Positions 1 through 13,440 of a stretch of DNA of 64,000 nucleotides are shown here, in pieces. Numbering within the stretch: position 1 is the stretch's first letter; every line of letters begins with the position of its first letter. The stretch comes from Megalonaias nervosa (Eukaryota; Mollusca; Bivalvia; Unionida; Unionidae): positions 1 to 64,000 of the forward strand of contig JAECUM010096198.1 in assembly GCA_016617855.1 (NCBI GenBank), in the 5' to 3' direction. The notes under the pieces were generated by a model, which was not told where the DNA came from, did not search any database, and saw only the letters and a program-made list of their open reading frames with translations. A program made the position numbers and the translations under genes.

Positions 1-659
1 AAGGTGAAAATAGGAAATAGGAGTTACAGTATGTGAATATAATCCAAAAATTTATCCTAGAATTGAAAATAATATAAGTCCTATCGCTAAACAGTTCTAA
101 CTGAATCCAGGTTCGAATGTCGACGAGGTTCCAAGAGCTCTGGGTGTAAACAAAAATACGACTCTATACGGCACCAACAGAGATACCTTTGTGCTAGAAG
201 GTATAATATACGACTGACTCTTTCACGCAGATGTGAGTATTTTCAAACCAAACTAAGACATCTTTTTAGATGCGCATGATGGAACACATGCTCAGTTAAT
301 CATCAAACAGCGCAGTAAACAATGTAATTTTACATGTAAGCCAGAATATGACCTTGGTAACAGCCAATCATTTTCACCCGTTGTTTACAAAATCTACGAA
401 CCAAGTGAACAAGAAATAGTGCTTATGCGAGTCTTACTACGTTTTAAATAAACATAATATCTCTTTCAAAAATATCAAATCCTGTGAAAATAATCATTAC
501 AATAAAATATAATGATACAAAAATAAAATAAAAAGAATTTAAAATTAACACACAAATAATTAAATTACATATTCGGAACATAACACAGATTAGAGATGAC
601 ATGAAATTAATCAAGCATTTGCACAATAACAAATCTGGCAAACAAACCATTTAAAATTA
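1..659 (+). other. Possible terminal coding exon, unassigned
   Basis: A plus-strand open stretch of about 60 codons runs from a splice-acceptor-like site (pyrimidine-rich, ending TTTTTAG near 269) to a TAA at about 449-451. It contains residues reading DAHDGTHAQLIIKQ and later VYKIYEPSEQEIVL. The composition looks protein-like, but no family is recognised and a TAA lies in frame just upstream of the acceptor. It could be the last exon of a gene entering from the left, or chance. The remainder of the interval shows nothing else. Confidence 0.2.
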
Positions 660-689
660 TGCCTATCAGATTCTTATGTAATTGTATTT

Positions 690-1625
690 GGTTTTATTTG
701 TCTGTAGAAAATATCAATAGTCCAAATTCTCAGCTATTATCTAATTGTAATCAATGCTATTTGCCTGTAGAAAATATTCATTGATTCATTGATCTTATTA
801 TCTATATAAAATTTGCATAGTTCAAATCACTCATCATGTTATCTCATTGTAATTGATGTTATTTGTCTGTATAAAATATTAATTGATTCACTCAACTAAT
901 TATTTATTTACAATGGATGTTATTTATCTGTATAAATTATTAATTGATTCACTCAACTAATTATTTATTTGTAATGGATGTTATTTATCTGTATAAAATA
1001 TATATTGTCCAATTCATTCAGCTTATTATCTAACTGTAATTAATGCCATTTGTCTGTGTAAGATAAACATAGTGAGAGTCACTTAGCGTATTATGTAATT
1101 GAAATAGATGTTATTTGTATAATATATCCAAAACAGATTCACTCAGCTTATTATGCATTTGTAATAGATGTTATTTGTATAACATATCCAAAAGAGATTC
1201 ACTCAGCATATTATGTAATTGTAATAGATGTTATTTATATAACATATCCAAAAGAGATTCATTCAGAGTATTATATAATAGTAATAGATGTTATTTGTAT
1301 AACATGTCCAAAAGTGATTCACCCAGCATATTATGTAATTGTAATAGATGTTATTTGTATAACATATCCAAAAAGAGATTCACCCAGCGTATTATATAAT
1401 TGAAATAGATGTTATTTGTAAATAACATATCCAAGAGATTCACTCAGCATATTATGTAACTGTAAGAGATGTTGTTTGTATAACATATCTAACACAAATT
1501 CATTCAGCATATTGTGTAATTATAATAGATGTTTTTTGTATAACATATCCAAAACAGATTCACTCAGCTTATTACCTAATTGTAATTGCCTCTATTTGTG
1601 AAAAATATCCAGTCAGATTCAATTA
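690..1625. repeat. Minisatellite, ~60-bp unit
   Basis: About 15 imperfect copies of a 59-61 bp unit are present, each with a core of gatgttatttgtataacat followed by attcactcagcatatta. The left part (690-1080) is strongly diverged, while 1100-1560 is nearly regular. The unit stays open on the plus strand, giving an apparent 94-residue ORF at 1115-1399 that is only translated repeat. Confidence 0.85.
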
Positions 1626-2330
1626 CAGTTGATTTTTAAATGAGAAAATCATTACATACAGTGATTTAAGAATGAATAATTTGTCTTCACTCACATGTAG
1701 GACAATTGTTTTATATCATTTGTATTTACTCACACAGTGAAATATCATTATATGTCATTTGTCACTACTCACAAAATGAAATATCATTACATCATTTGTC
1801 TTTACTTTGATCTGATCAACGAGAACGAATTTGTGCCAAAAACTGCACTGAAGGAACTAGAAAAGGAATTTGGTATAGGAAAATTATGATTAGAAATGAG
1901 AATTTAGACATTATTATATTCATTCACAATACTAATGGACTTAAATTTCTAAAAGTATTTTAATCTTTAAATGTTTCTTGAGGTCAGAATAGTATTTCTA
2001 TGTAGAACTGTATGTATTAATGTGACTGGATATGATTTGTTTTGGGAGGAAGATATGTTGTTCAGCTAAGCATGTTAATAAAGGCTTTAACAATTTTGTG
2101 CACCTTACATGCATGTATGTCTCTCATAAATTCTCACTCATGTCACATAAGCACTTAGTAAAAGAATTTATTTCACATCTGTCAAATCCTCAGTAAATTG
2201 AACATCTCACAAAAGAAGATAATTGAATTTGGTCCCAAATGTTTTGACATGAGTTTCATTGTACATACGTGAAATGCATAATTATCATATATATGCAAAT
2301 GTTTCCTTGTCATCTCAGAACACCAAACCC
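1626..2330. other. Non-coding, no clear feature
   Basis: AT-rich unique-looking sequence. A short open stretch near 1808-1888 and an AATAAA at about 2079 are visible, but nothing ties them into a gene. Confidence 0.4.
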
Positions 2331-2399
2331 CCACCAAAGCTTGAGGATACAGACAAGGCCTAAAGTACTTTCAACTATTTTGTAAAGTAAGAGATAACT

Positions 2400-3450
2400 A
2401 ATGTTGGCTACAGCATGCAGAGTGGAAGCTTCAGGATGCAGAATAATTCTGATGTACCCTCCACTATCTTATATATGCTTGAGAATGTAGACTGAACCAG
2501 ATACATCATCGAGTATGTCATATAGTAAGAAATACGGTCGGTACTGGCTTGAAGATGTCGACTAGGCTTAATGCACCCTCCAGTATGTTGTACAGTTGGA
2601 GATAGAGTAGGTACTAGCTTGAAGATGTCGACTACACCTAATGCACCCTCCAGTATGTTGTACAGTTAGAGATACTGTAGGTACCAGCTTGAAGATGTCG
2701 ACTACACCTAATGCACCCACCAGTTATGTTGTACAGTTAGAAATACAGTAGGTACTGGCTTGAAGATGTCGACTAGGCCTAATGCACCCTCCAGTATGTT
2801 GTACAGTTAGAGATACAGTAGGTACTGGCTTGAAGATGTCGACTAGGCCTAATGCACCCTCCAGTATGTTGTACAGTTAGAGATACAGTAGGTACCAGTT
2901 TGAAGATGTCGACTAGGCCTAATGCACCCTCCAGTATGTTGTACAGTTAGAGATACAGTAGGTACCAGCTTGAAGATGTCGACTAGGCCTAATGCACCCT
3001 CCAGTATGTTGTACAGTTAGAGATACAGTAGGTACCAGTTTGAAGATGTCGACTAGGCCTAATGCACCCTCCAGTATGTTGTACAGTTAGAGATACAGTA
3101 GGTACCAGTTTGAAGATGTCGACTAGGCCTAATGCATCCCCCAGTATGTTGTACAGTTAGAGATACAGTAGGTACCAGCTTGAAGATGTCGACTAGGCCT
3201 AATGCATTCTCCAGTATGTTGTGCAGTTAGAGATACAGTAGGAACAGGCTTGAAGATGTAGACTACATACAATGCACCTAGTATGTTGTACAGTAAGGTC
3301 TAATGCACCCTACATTATGTAAGAGATATAATACGTAAAGACTTGAGGATGTAGACCAGGGGTCTCAAACATGCGGCCCGCTGTACAGACTTGAGGATGT
3401 TGACTATACCTGATGTATCCTCCAGTATGTTGTCTAGTAAGAGATATAGT
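2400..3450. repeat. Minisatellite, 70-bp unit
   Basis: Copies with an exact 70-bp period carry the core cttgaagatgtcgactaggc followed by taatgcaccctccagtatg. They are nearly identical from about 2540 to 3250 (ten copies) and decay outward on both sides, as expected when homogenisation is strongest in the array centre. Confidence 0.9.
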
Positions 3451-4080
3451 AGGTACAGACACGAAGATAAATATCAATGGAGGCAACATTTTTGTCTTCA
3501 GCTGCATCCCATGATGATGTCATATTCCATCCAAGAAGAGCTTGCACTGTTTGAAATGAATGTAATTTATCTCTACATTTCATGTTATATTTTCAGGATA
3601 TGACCCTTTTTGCCATCATCGTTATTTTGTATGTCTTTCCCCAGCCTAAACTTTCTCAGAACTATATAGTTAGGATGCTCCTGATGTGTCATTAAACTGT
3701 ATTCAATGGTTGAATCTGAAACATTTTTGTCAGTATGAAACTAGAATACACTGTTAGAAACATGGATGCAATGCACCACCTACAATACAGGTCTGTTAAA
3801 GCATTAACCATTCTAACCTCACCTGAAGTAAATGATTATGCCTGTTTCATGCAGAAATCTCAGAAACAAATCCAGTTCTTCACTTTTTTCTATTCGGAGA
3901 GTTCCTTCCTTGCTCATTTTTTCCACCTCTAGGCGAGAAATCACCTGCAATTACAAGTTGACAAAGCCTTTAGTTTGATTGGTTTATTGAATTTATAAAA
4001 AATAACTACCTGCTTGAAACTGCTTTTCTGTGACACCATTGTTATATTATATATTCACTGTATAGCAAGATGTAGGTATC
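3451..4080. other. Non-coding, no clear feature
   Basis: Unique-looking AT-rich DNA between two arrays. Short ORFs on both strands (3391-3603, 3735-3932) show no domain or splice context. Confidence 0.4.
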
Positions 4081-4084
4081 CAAG

Positions 4085-4385
4085 TAAGCTTACAGTGTGG
4101 ATGGATCATGTCAGTCATGTGTTATGCATCCTGGATGTATATGCTACATGATACAGCAATGACCTTGCCAATGTCCAATTGATATTAAAGTTTGGCTTCA
4201 TCACCTTAGTCATGTGTCACATCCTGGATGTATATGCTACATGATACAGCAATGACCTTGCCAATGTCCAAGTGATATTACAGTTTGGCTTCATCACCTA
4301 AATCATGTGTCATGCATCCTGGATGTATATGCTACAAGCAAACATTGATGACCTTGCAAATATCCAAGTGAACTGGCATGGTTGG
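4085..4385. repeat. Three-copy ~94-bp tandem repeat
   Basis: The phrase atcctggatgtatatgctac recurs at 4128, 4221 and 4316, a spacing of 93-95 bp. Each copy is followed by acagcaatgaccttgccaat in similar form. The third copy is the most diverged. Confidence 0.8.
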
Positions 4386-4394
4386 CTTGATTAA

Positions 4395-5740
4395 CTCAGC
4401 CACCATTTAAACTATGGATAACATTAAGGACAGGCCTCCTGTACGCCATCATATTGAACTATAAATAATGTTAAGGACAGGCCTCCTGTATGCCATCATA
4501 TTGAACTATAAATAATGTTAAGGACAGGCCTCCTGTATGCCATCATAGTGAACCATAAATAATATTAAGGACAGGCCTCCTGTATGCCATCATATTGAAC
4601 TATAAATAATGTTAAGGACAGGCCTCCTGTATGCCATCATATTGAACTATAAATAACGTTAAGGACAGGCTCCTCTATGCCATCATTTGAACTATGGATA
4701 ACATTAAGGACAGGCCGCATATATGCCATCATTTGAACTATAAATAATGTTAAGGACAGGCCTCCTGTATGCCATCATATTGAACTATAAATAATGTTAA
4801 GGACAGGCCTCCTGTATGCCATCATATTGAACTATAAATAATGTTAAGGACAGGCCTCCTGTACGCCATCATTTGAACTATAAATAATGTTAAGGACAGG
4901 CCTCCTGTATGCCATCATATTGAACTATAAATAATGTTAAGGACAGACCTCCTCTATGGCATCATACTGAACTATAAATAATGTCAAGGACAGTCCTCCT
5001 CTATGGCATCATTTGAACTATAAATAATGTTAAGGACAGGCCTCCTGTATGCCATCATATTGAACTATAAATAATGTTAAGGACAGGCCTCCTGTATGCC
5101 ATCATATTGAACTATAAATAATGTTAAGGACAGGCCTCCTGTACGCCATCATTTGAACTATAAATAATGTTAAGGACAGGCCTCCTGTATGCCATCATAT
5201 TGAACTATAAATAATGTTAAGGACAGACCTCCTCTATGGCATCATACTGAACTATAAATAATGTCAAGGACAGTCCTCCTCTATGGCATCATTTGAACTA
5301 TAAATAATGTTAAGGACAGGCCTCCTGTATGCCATCATATTGAACTATAAATAATGTTAAGGACAGGCCTCCTGTATGCCATCATTTGAACTATAAATAA
5401 TGTTAAGGACAGACCTCCTCTATGGCATCATACTGAACTATAAATAATGTCAAGGACAGTCCTCCTCTATGGCATCATTTGAACTATAAATAATGTTAAG
5501 GACAGACCTCCTCTATGGCATCATTTGAACTATGGATAACATTAAGGACAGACCTCTTCTATGCCATCACTTGAACTAGGCATAATGTTAAGGACAGACC
5601 TCCTCTATGGCATCATTTGAACTATGGATAACATTAAGGACAGACCTCCTCTACTGCATCATTTAAACTATAAATAATGTCAAGGACAGGCTTCCTCTAT
5701 GGCATCATATTGAACTACAGATAACGTTAAGGACAGGCCA
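4395..5740. repeat. Minisatellite, 45-47-bp unit with higher-order structure
   Basis: About 28 copies of a 45-47 bp unit carry the core aactataaataatgttaagg and then acaggcctcctgtatgccat. Variant units recur in a fixed order: a gtacgccatcattt type, a gacctcctctatggcatcat type and a caaggacagtcc type. Blocks beginning at about 4861 and 5141 repeat the same succession, giving a higher-order period of about 280 bp (six monomers). Confidence 0.9.
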
Positions 5741-6560
5741 TCTTCGCTAGCCTATCTACACTTTGGAGGATCAAGCAGATACTTATGTGCTATAGATCAG
5801 TAAATTTCATTGGATGTGTCATCATATGCAATCAAAATGATCACGATCAAGTCCAGGGAGCACATAACTTAAATGGATTCATAAATAAGCAAATATACCT
5901 GTAATAGTGTATCTCTGGGATGTAGTTATACTTTCCATGTTAAACTTACAAAGTATCCTTTTAAAATCAAACTCCCTCCACCATTTTCGGCCAATATACA
6001 ATGCACTGCTCTTACATGCTATTGGTTAGTTGGCATTATATACTAAGAGAGGCAACTCATGAAATACAGTAGATGTTGCTAGGACAAAACAATAAAGTTC
6101 TTCTTGTTGGAAAAGAATGAGACAAGATGAAAATGTGAAAAGAAAAGATACAAGTGTAAACGTTTTGTGCAATTAAGCTGAAAAATGATTGATCACACAT
6201 ATATAAGATCATGCCAAGCACTGTTAGTGGTAACTGATCAAACAGGTATAAAGCCATGTTAAGTAGTGTTGCTGTTAGCTAATCACACAGATATAAAGCC
6301 ACAAAAAAAACGTTGTTGTTAATTTGATCACACAAATATAAAGATTTGTCAAGCATTATTGCTCTTAAATCATGGGGTCATGACTCAGATACATGAAGTA
6401 TTTGCCTGGCATGTTAACAAATTCAGAAAATTTAAATATCTGCTCACTGATGATTCATTGAATTCTTATTTAGTGAGTAAAATGAGTAACAAGATGAAAT
6501 TCATGCTCTACTGGCTGAAAATAATTTCCATGTCAAAAAATACCATTTCTTCCTGTTAAA
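5741..6560. repeat. Non-coding with a short ~58-bp repeat
   Basis: Between about 6185 and 6370 a unit containing gatcacacanatataaa and aagc-tgttgctgttaa is repeated three to four times at a spacing near 58 bp with strong divergence. The rest is unremarkable AT-rich DNA. Confidence 0.5.
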
Positions 6561-6589
6561 CAGCTAGTGTTGAAACTATCTCTGATAGT

Positions 6590-7600
6590 CTTAAATGATA
6601 ACAACACTGTGGTGGCCTTCACGAACATCAGATTATAGCAAGTGTAATTAAGAACCAAGATGACATCACTGACAAAACTATTCCCAAGATGGCCACTGTA
6701 GCATCCATACTGAATGTAAGATTGCACCATTTTCACTTAAGAATTATCAGGTAACATAATAACCCTTTGATGAAAATGTCATGCTGATCATGACTTTCCA
6801 TCTGGAAGAAGAGATAGCAATATTTTTAACATGGTCACCATGGTGGCCTTTTTGAGGGTTTGATTGTATCATTTTCGTTCAAGTCCAACTAGACACCCTA
6901 GAAATCTTGTGAAAACCCATGTTCATCGGACTTTCTTTTTAAGACAATTAGCAACAGCACCATTTTCAAGATATTGATTTTGGAAACAAAAATGGTACCC
7001 TTTTAATTTAGGACCAACATGACACTGTAAAAATATTTTGGGAAAATGTACAATGTGAATATGACCACCCATGTAAGAGGAGTAGTAATACCAGGATATT
7101 AGAAGCCAAATTAGCAATGTTTAAAGTTACAAACAACTAGAAATCTTAAGATTTTTTTTCAGTAAAAATCTCATGCTTTTACGATAATTCATTCAGGAGC
7201 AATGATACATAGAATTTAAAACTGGCCACTGTTTCCCATGCTAAATGTTTAAGTGACCACAATTATATTTCTGACCAACAAGGTCTCATAGCAAAAAATT
7301 TAGTAAATACCGCCTGTTTGGTATGACCATCCAATGAGAAAGAACAATGATAACAAGATTTGTAAGATGGCTAGTGTGATGATTACATTCAGTGTTCAAG
7401 TGGCACACTTTTTATTTATGGGTCTAGACATCATCAGAAGTTTCTGGCAAGAATCTCATTTCAATATGACTTGTCATTCAGAAAGAACTATGATAGCAAG
7501 ATTTTCCAATTGGCCAATGACCATATTACATATAGAACCAGCTATACAGCATACATCAAAGAACTCTTTAGTGAAAATTCCATGATGATATGACCAGATA
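6590..7600. repeat. Dispersed ~130-140-bp repeat family, locus 1
   Basis: Diverged recurring modules contain phrases such as caagatggccac, catattgaa, accattttcattta, aggaccaac and ataacaagattt. The same ordered phrases recur at 19.6-19.9 kb and 47.6-48.5 kb. No protein is encoded. The periodic arrangement suggests an ancient satellite or a tandemly organised non-autonomous element. Confidence 0.6.
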
Positions 7601-9055
7601 TTCTGAGTAAAAATATTTGATAGGGAATAGTGCTCGCCAAGATAATTCCATAAGTTGCATTAATCTTGGTACAGCAGTATGAACAATCTCAATGTAATAC
7701 AGCAAAATTTTAAATGTATGTCACAGTGACCTTCTTTCAGAGATGATGTGAGCATTATAGTTAATGGAGAAAGTTGCCCTTTGCCACTGAAAAAAGAGAG
7801 TGTAGAAATGCAAAGGGTGGAGGAGAAAATGGTCATAGTTTAATATTTACATAACTCTTCAGCATCCATTGTTTATTCTCCATGCTCTGCTCTGTTAGTG
7901 AGCTAATAAATCAAAGTATGTTAAAGATTTTGCTTCTAGTTGTTCAGGCATTAACCTTGGATTGTTTCTGAGCTAAATCTATTCCTTATCTATACAAAAG
8001 TATTGCTCTTTGCTGAGAACCTGCTTTCAGAGTCTGCTGTCTGAAGGGACATATGCACATTAGTTAGCTTATCCAGGTAAACAGGACTATATGGTTGTTA
8101 TGTACAGCATTCCATTTATTTGAGGTGTTGTCACTGAGATATCTCTACTCTAAAATAAGAATTTTCACTAACATGAGCTCTGATGACATTTGACTTTCTT
8201 GAAGCAATGCTTTATTGACTAATATGACACAGCTTTTATAACTGTTCCATAATGCTGTATTAGGATTTTAGGTCCAACAATTTCATATTCTTGTTCATGC
8301 ATTTTGAAGAATATATATTTTTTAAATTTCATGTGGGATTCTTAAGCCTTAGTGTTTTGCAGCACAAGATTCTGCTTGACTAAATTGTTTGAGAAACAAA
8401 ATGAAAATTACACTCAATTTTTAAACTTCCTATATTTTAGTTAGGCTTGGCATTCTACCCTTTCAGATGACAGGCATACCATCTGTTTTGGTCCATCCAT
8501 CATGTACAATTAATTTGTATTCAACATTACCTTGAGTTATAAGTCACCCAATGGTATTTCCATTAGCACTTTCCCAGCTACAATAATCTAATATACTTCA
8601 AAGCTTTAGAAATCATTGTCATCACCAACAAGCATTTGCTGAATACAATTACCTTAAGACAAACAAGGCTGGGAATCAGCTATTTTGTGTTTCCCAGGTA
8701 ACCCATATTTTAAAACTCATATTTGTCAACTTTTATTGATGTAGGTTTTACACTACAACAGAATGATTGTTCCAGAGCATATTGAGCCAATCAAATTTAG
8801 TTTAAAATCCATTCATGTCAAGGTGAAGTACCTAAACGTGAAAAGAGTTACTTACTGGAGAAAAGACAAGCACTTTATGGGTTAACTGTTTGTTTTTTTT
8901 TTAAATGTATACTGAGCAGAGATGACTTTTAAATATGCTACTTGAAACTAATTAACTGGAGGTACTGCACACCATTAATCCCCAAGTGTGAGAATTTGTA
9001 CAAAGTTTGCGGAAAGTGTGTTTTACTAATCAAGATACATTCATAGCTTAATTAT
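7601..9055. other. Non-coding; part resembles a segment near 50.1 kb
   Basis: Mostly featureless AT-rich DNA. The part at about 7786-8330 shares ordered phrases with 50020-50290, for example a gaggagaaaatgg-catagtt block and later taatgctgtatta-gatttt. It may be a diverged copy of the same dispersed element. Confidence 0.4.
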
Positions 9056-9059
9056 TCTT

Positions 9060-9967
9060 GCTTAATTATTCTTTCTTTTGTGGTATGGGGGTGTATTATT
9101 AATAGAGATTCATTCATAGTCTATATTCATTTATGGCCTAATGATTCTTTCCTTTGTGGTACGGGTGTAATATTAATAGAGGTTAATCTATAGCCTATTG
9201 ATTCTTTCCTTTGTAAGACTAATAGAGATGCATTCATAACCTAACGATTGTTTCCTTTGTAGTACAGGTGTAATACTAACAGAGATGCATTCATAGCCTA
9301 ACGATTCTTTCCTTTGTGATACAGGTGTAATACTAACAGAGAAGCATTCATAGCCTAATGATTCTTTCCTTTGTGATACGGGTGTAGTACTAACAGAGAT
9401 GCATTCATAGCCTAACGATTCTTTCCTTTTGTGATACGGGTGTAATACTAACAGAGATGCATTCATAGCCTAATGATTCCTTCCTTTGTGATACGGGTGT
9501 AATACTAACAAAGATGCATTCATAGCCTAATGATTCTTTCCTTTGTGGTATGGGTGTAATACTAATAAAGATGCATTCATAGTCTAATGTGATTCTTTCC
9601 TTTGTGATACGGGTATAATACTAACAGAGATGCATTCATAGCCTAACGATTCTTTCCTTTGTGATACAGGTGTAATACTAGCAGAGAAGCATTCATAACC
9701 TAATGATTCTTTCCTTTGTGATACGGGTGTAATACTAACAGAGATGCATTCATAGCCTAACGATTCTTTCCTTTGTGATACGGGTGTAATACTAACAGAG
9801 ATGCATTCATAGCCTAATGATTCCTTCGTTTGTGATATGGGTGCAATACTAACAGAGATGCATTCATAGCCTAATGATTCCTTCCTTTGTGGTATGGGTG
9901 TATTATTAATAGAGATTCATTTATATGGGTGTATTATTAATAGAGATTCATTTATAGCCTAGTGATT
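9060..9967. repeat. Minisatellite, 57-bp unit
   Basis: About 15 copies of a 57-bp unit with core cattcatagcctaatgattc followed by tttcctttgtgatacgggtg. Because 57 is divisible by three, the minus strand carries a repetitive apparent ORF at 9188-9466 with a 19-residue period. This is a by-product of the repeat, with no sign of a gene around it. Confidence 0.9.
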
Positions 9968-12090
9968 CTCGGAGTTATGGTCTGACAGATGAAGGTATTT
10001 TACAGCATATGGTTTTATTAAATCTGTATTGTAGGTCTGACAGGAAAATCTTTTTCAAAGCACAAGGTCTTGTATAGTCTGTTTTGTAGGTCTGACAGAT
10101 GATGGTGTTTTACTGCACAAGGTCTTGTATAATCTGCATTGTAGGTCTGACAGATGATGGTATTTACTGCACAAGGTCTTGTATAATCTGCATTGTAGGT
10201 CTGACAGATGATGGTATTTTACTGCACAAGGTCTTGTATAATCTGCATTGTAGGTCTGACAGATGATGGTATTTTACTGCACAATGTCTTGTATAATCTG
10301 CATTGTAGGTCTGACAGATGATGGTATTTTACTGCACAAGGCCTTGCATAATCTGCATTGTAGGTCTGACAGATGAAGGTATTTCATTGCACAAGATCTT
10401 GTATAGTACGCATTGTAGGTCTGACAGATGAAGGTATTTCAATGCACAAGGTCTTGTATAGTCTGCATTGTAGGTCTGACAGATGAAGGTATTTCACTGC
10501 ACAAGGTCTTGCATAGTTGGTATTGTAGGTCTGACAGATGAAGGTATTTCATTGCACATGGTCTTGTATAATCTGTATTGTAGGTCTGACAGATGAAGGT
10601 ATTTCATTGCACAAGGTCTTGTATAGTCTGTTTTGTAGGTCTGACAGATGAAGATATTTCACTGCACAAGGTCTTGTATAGTCTGCGTTGTAGGTCTGAC
10701 AGATGAAGGCATTTCATTGCACAAGGTCTTGCATAGTTGGCATTGTAGGTCTGACAGATGAAGGTCTTTCATTGCACAAGGTCTTGTATAGTCTGCATTG
10801 TAGGTCTGACAGATGAAGGTATTTCATTGCACAAGGTCCTGCATAGTTGGTACTGTAGGTCTGACAGATGAAGGTATTTCATTGCACAAGGTCTTGTATA
10901 GTCTGCATTGTAGGTCTGACAGATGATGGTATTCATTGCACAAGGTCTTGTATAGTCTATATTGTAGGTCTGACAGATGAAGGTATTTCACTGCACAAGG
11001 CCTTGCATAATCTGCATTGTAGGTCTGACAGATGATGGTATTTCATTGCACAAGGTCTTGTATAATCTGCATTGTAGGTCTGACAGATGATGGTATTTCA
11101 TTGCACAAGGACTTGTATAATCTGCATTGTAGGTCTGACAGATGAAGGTATTTCATTCCACAAGGTCTTGCATAGTTGGTATTGTAGGTCTGACAGATGT
11201 AGGTATTTCATTGCACAAGGTCTTGTATAGTCTGTATTGTAGGTCTGACAGATGAAGGTATTTCATTGCACAAGGTCTTGTATTGTCTGCATTGTAGGTC
11301 TGACAGATGATGGTGTTTCACTGCACAAGGTCTTGTATAGTCTGCATTGTAGGTCTGACAGATGATGGTATTTCATTGCACAAGGTCTTGTATAGTCTGC
11401 ATTGTAGGTCTGACAGATGAAGGTATTTCATTGCACAAGGTCTTGTATAGTCTGTATTGTAGGTCTGACAGATGAAGGTATTTCATTGCACAAGGTCTTG
11501 TATAGTCTGTTTTGTAGGTCTGACAGATGAAGGTATTTCATTGCACAAGGTCTTGTATAGTCTGCATTGTAGGTCTGACAGATGAAGGTATTTCATTGCA
11601 CAAGGTTTTGTATAGTCTGCAATTGTAGGTCTGACAGATGAAGATATTTCATTGCACAAGGTCTTGTATAGTCTGCAATTGTAGGTCTGACAGATGAAGG
11701 TATTTCATTGCACAAGGTCTTGTATAGTCTGCATTGTAGGTCTGACAGATGAAGGTATTTCATTGCACAAGGTCTTGTATAGTCTGCATTGTAGGTCTGA
11801 CAGATGATGGTATTTTACTGCACAAGGTCTTGTATAGTCTGCATTGTAGGTCTGACAGATGATGGTATTTTACTGTACAAGGTCTTGTATAGTCTGTATT
11901 GTAGGTCTGACAGATGAAGGTATTTCATTGCACAAGCTCTTGTATAGTCTGCATTCTAGGTCTGACAGATGAAGGTATTTCACTGCACAAGGTCTTGTAT
12001 AGTCTGCATTGTAGGTCTGACAGATGAAGGTATTTCATTGCACAAGGTCTTGTATAGTCTGCATTGCAGGTCTAACAGAAAAAGATATTT
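9968..12090. repeat. Minisatellite, 55-bp unit, ~38 copies
   Basis: A regular 55-bp period runs over 2.1 kb. The most conserved part of each unit is ttgtaggtctgacagatga. Two unit classes alternate in clusters: gatgatggtattttactg and gatgaaggtatttcattg. There are no unique spacers between copies, so this is a simple tandem array. Confidence 0.93.
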
Positions 12091-13320
12091 CAATTCTCAA
12101 GGTCTTATAAATCTGTTCCCTTCAAAATTGTACTTCCAACGATAACCGATTGGTATAATCAAAACATTGCATGTGTGCTTTTTGTAACTGCAAACAGCAT
12201 GTCATGAATGTTAACAAGATTAAAAAGCCCTAAAAGTTGAGTGTTGGCACCTAATCTATTTTATGTCATCACACTAAAACTTTCTGACTCCAAATTTAAG
12301 GTCCATAAAAAGTAAAAATTACATTATACCAAGGCCAAAGAAGGAATTGTTAATAAAAAGTTTTCAATATACTGGTCCACTGGAATGGAACAACTTTCCC
12401 AGTGAAATAAGGCAGGCTCCTAGAATTTCTTCTTTTCATAATCAATGTCTCAAAATGGATGAAATCTTCAGAAAATTCTAGTAGAATAAATACCGCATGC
12501 TTTTCTCTAATTTTGCATCATTTTCGCAGTTGAATTTTTCAATGCAGGATGATATTTTATAGTTTATATATGTTTATGTTTTCACAGATGCCTGTGCATG
12601 TGTTCCAGGCTTGATACTTTGACTTTTAATATCACTTAATTATTTAGTGTCAAGCCAGATTTTTCACATCATGTTCAATAAACTGTATATATTGTACATA
12701 ACATATAGAATGCCTCAAGGTAGATTAGTTCTGTAACTAACTGAATTACCTTCTCTAAATAAAGTCTTTATTATTATTATTATTAGTAGTAGTAGTAGTA
12801 GTAGTAGTATGACTCCATTTATGTATGACACGAATTGGTAATGTAGATCAATTCTGTAGAGATTGTGTCAGAGCACAGGTATATCACTAAATCATAAAAG
12901 CACAAGTCAAAATGGCATAATAAAATGTATGATTGCAAGCAAGGTTTGGTGGGAAAATAGCCATGGTTAGGTTCAAATGTTTACAGAAAGAAGTGTATAT
13001 AAAACCAATTTCTAGAGCTGGCAACCCTCCATACTCTCAATTAGTGAAAACAGGGATAAAAATTAGTGAATTATGAACACAATTAGTGCAAATTATACCA
13101 TGACGCTTTGAAGGTCAGTATATATTATATCAAAAATCAAAATCCAAAATAAAGTTAAATTATTTACACTAATTATATGTACAAATTTATCTGAAGCCAA
13201 ATTACTGATATACACAAATGTCATGCTATTTGTCTGTAGCAGACTTGAACTTGCTTAATTGGGCTACGGTAAATTTGTTTTCAAAACATTTCCGACTTCT
13301 TCCCTGGTGGTTGGTCTTGG
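12091..13320. other. Non-coding with a TTA/GTA microsatellite
   Basis: Unique-looking DNA with a compound trinucleotide run, (TTA)n then (GTA)n, at about 12767-12809. No ORF or splice-bounded exon is recognisable here. Confidence 0.5.
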
Positions 13321-13323
13321 TGA

Positions 13324-13440
13324 CTAAAATTGTTGCAAATTCTCAGCACCTAAGGAGGCCCTAAAGTCCATCTTATTTTTCCTCAGCATAGAAAATACTC
13401 TTTCACTGTCGCTGATTTCCATCCGAGAAAAGCAGGTTAT
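13324..13440 (-). pseudogene. hAT transposase C-terminal dimerisation remnant
   Basis: On the minus strand a short open stretch reads SDSERVFSMLRKNKMDFRAS and ends at a TAG (13326-13324). This matches the hATC dimerisation signature of hAT-family transposases and their domesticated relatives, where the usual form is xxCERxFS followed by a Lys/Arg-rich stretch. Ser replaces the usual Cys. No upstream transposase domain was found next to it, so it is an isolated fragment. The match is from memory of the family pattern and is short. Confidence 0.45.

Noticed and set aside
1115..1399. 94-residue plus-strand ORF
   Set aside because: Translation of the 60-bp minisatellite.
1808..1888. Short open stretch reading NENEFVPKTALKELEKEFGI before a stop, with AATAAA downstream
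   Set aside because: No convincing acceptor and no partner exon on the plus strand. Too short to support.
9188..9466. 92-residue minus-strand ORF with a 19-residue repeat
   Set aside because: It is the 57-bp minisatellite read in frame. The unit length is a multiple of three and there is no gene context.
9968..12090. CRISPR-like array (many regular repeats)
   Set aside because: The period is a constant 55 bp with no unique spacers between conserved repeats, and the DNA is eukaryotic. It is a plain minisatellite.
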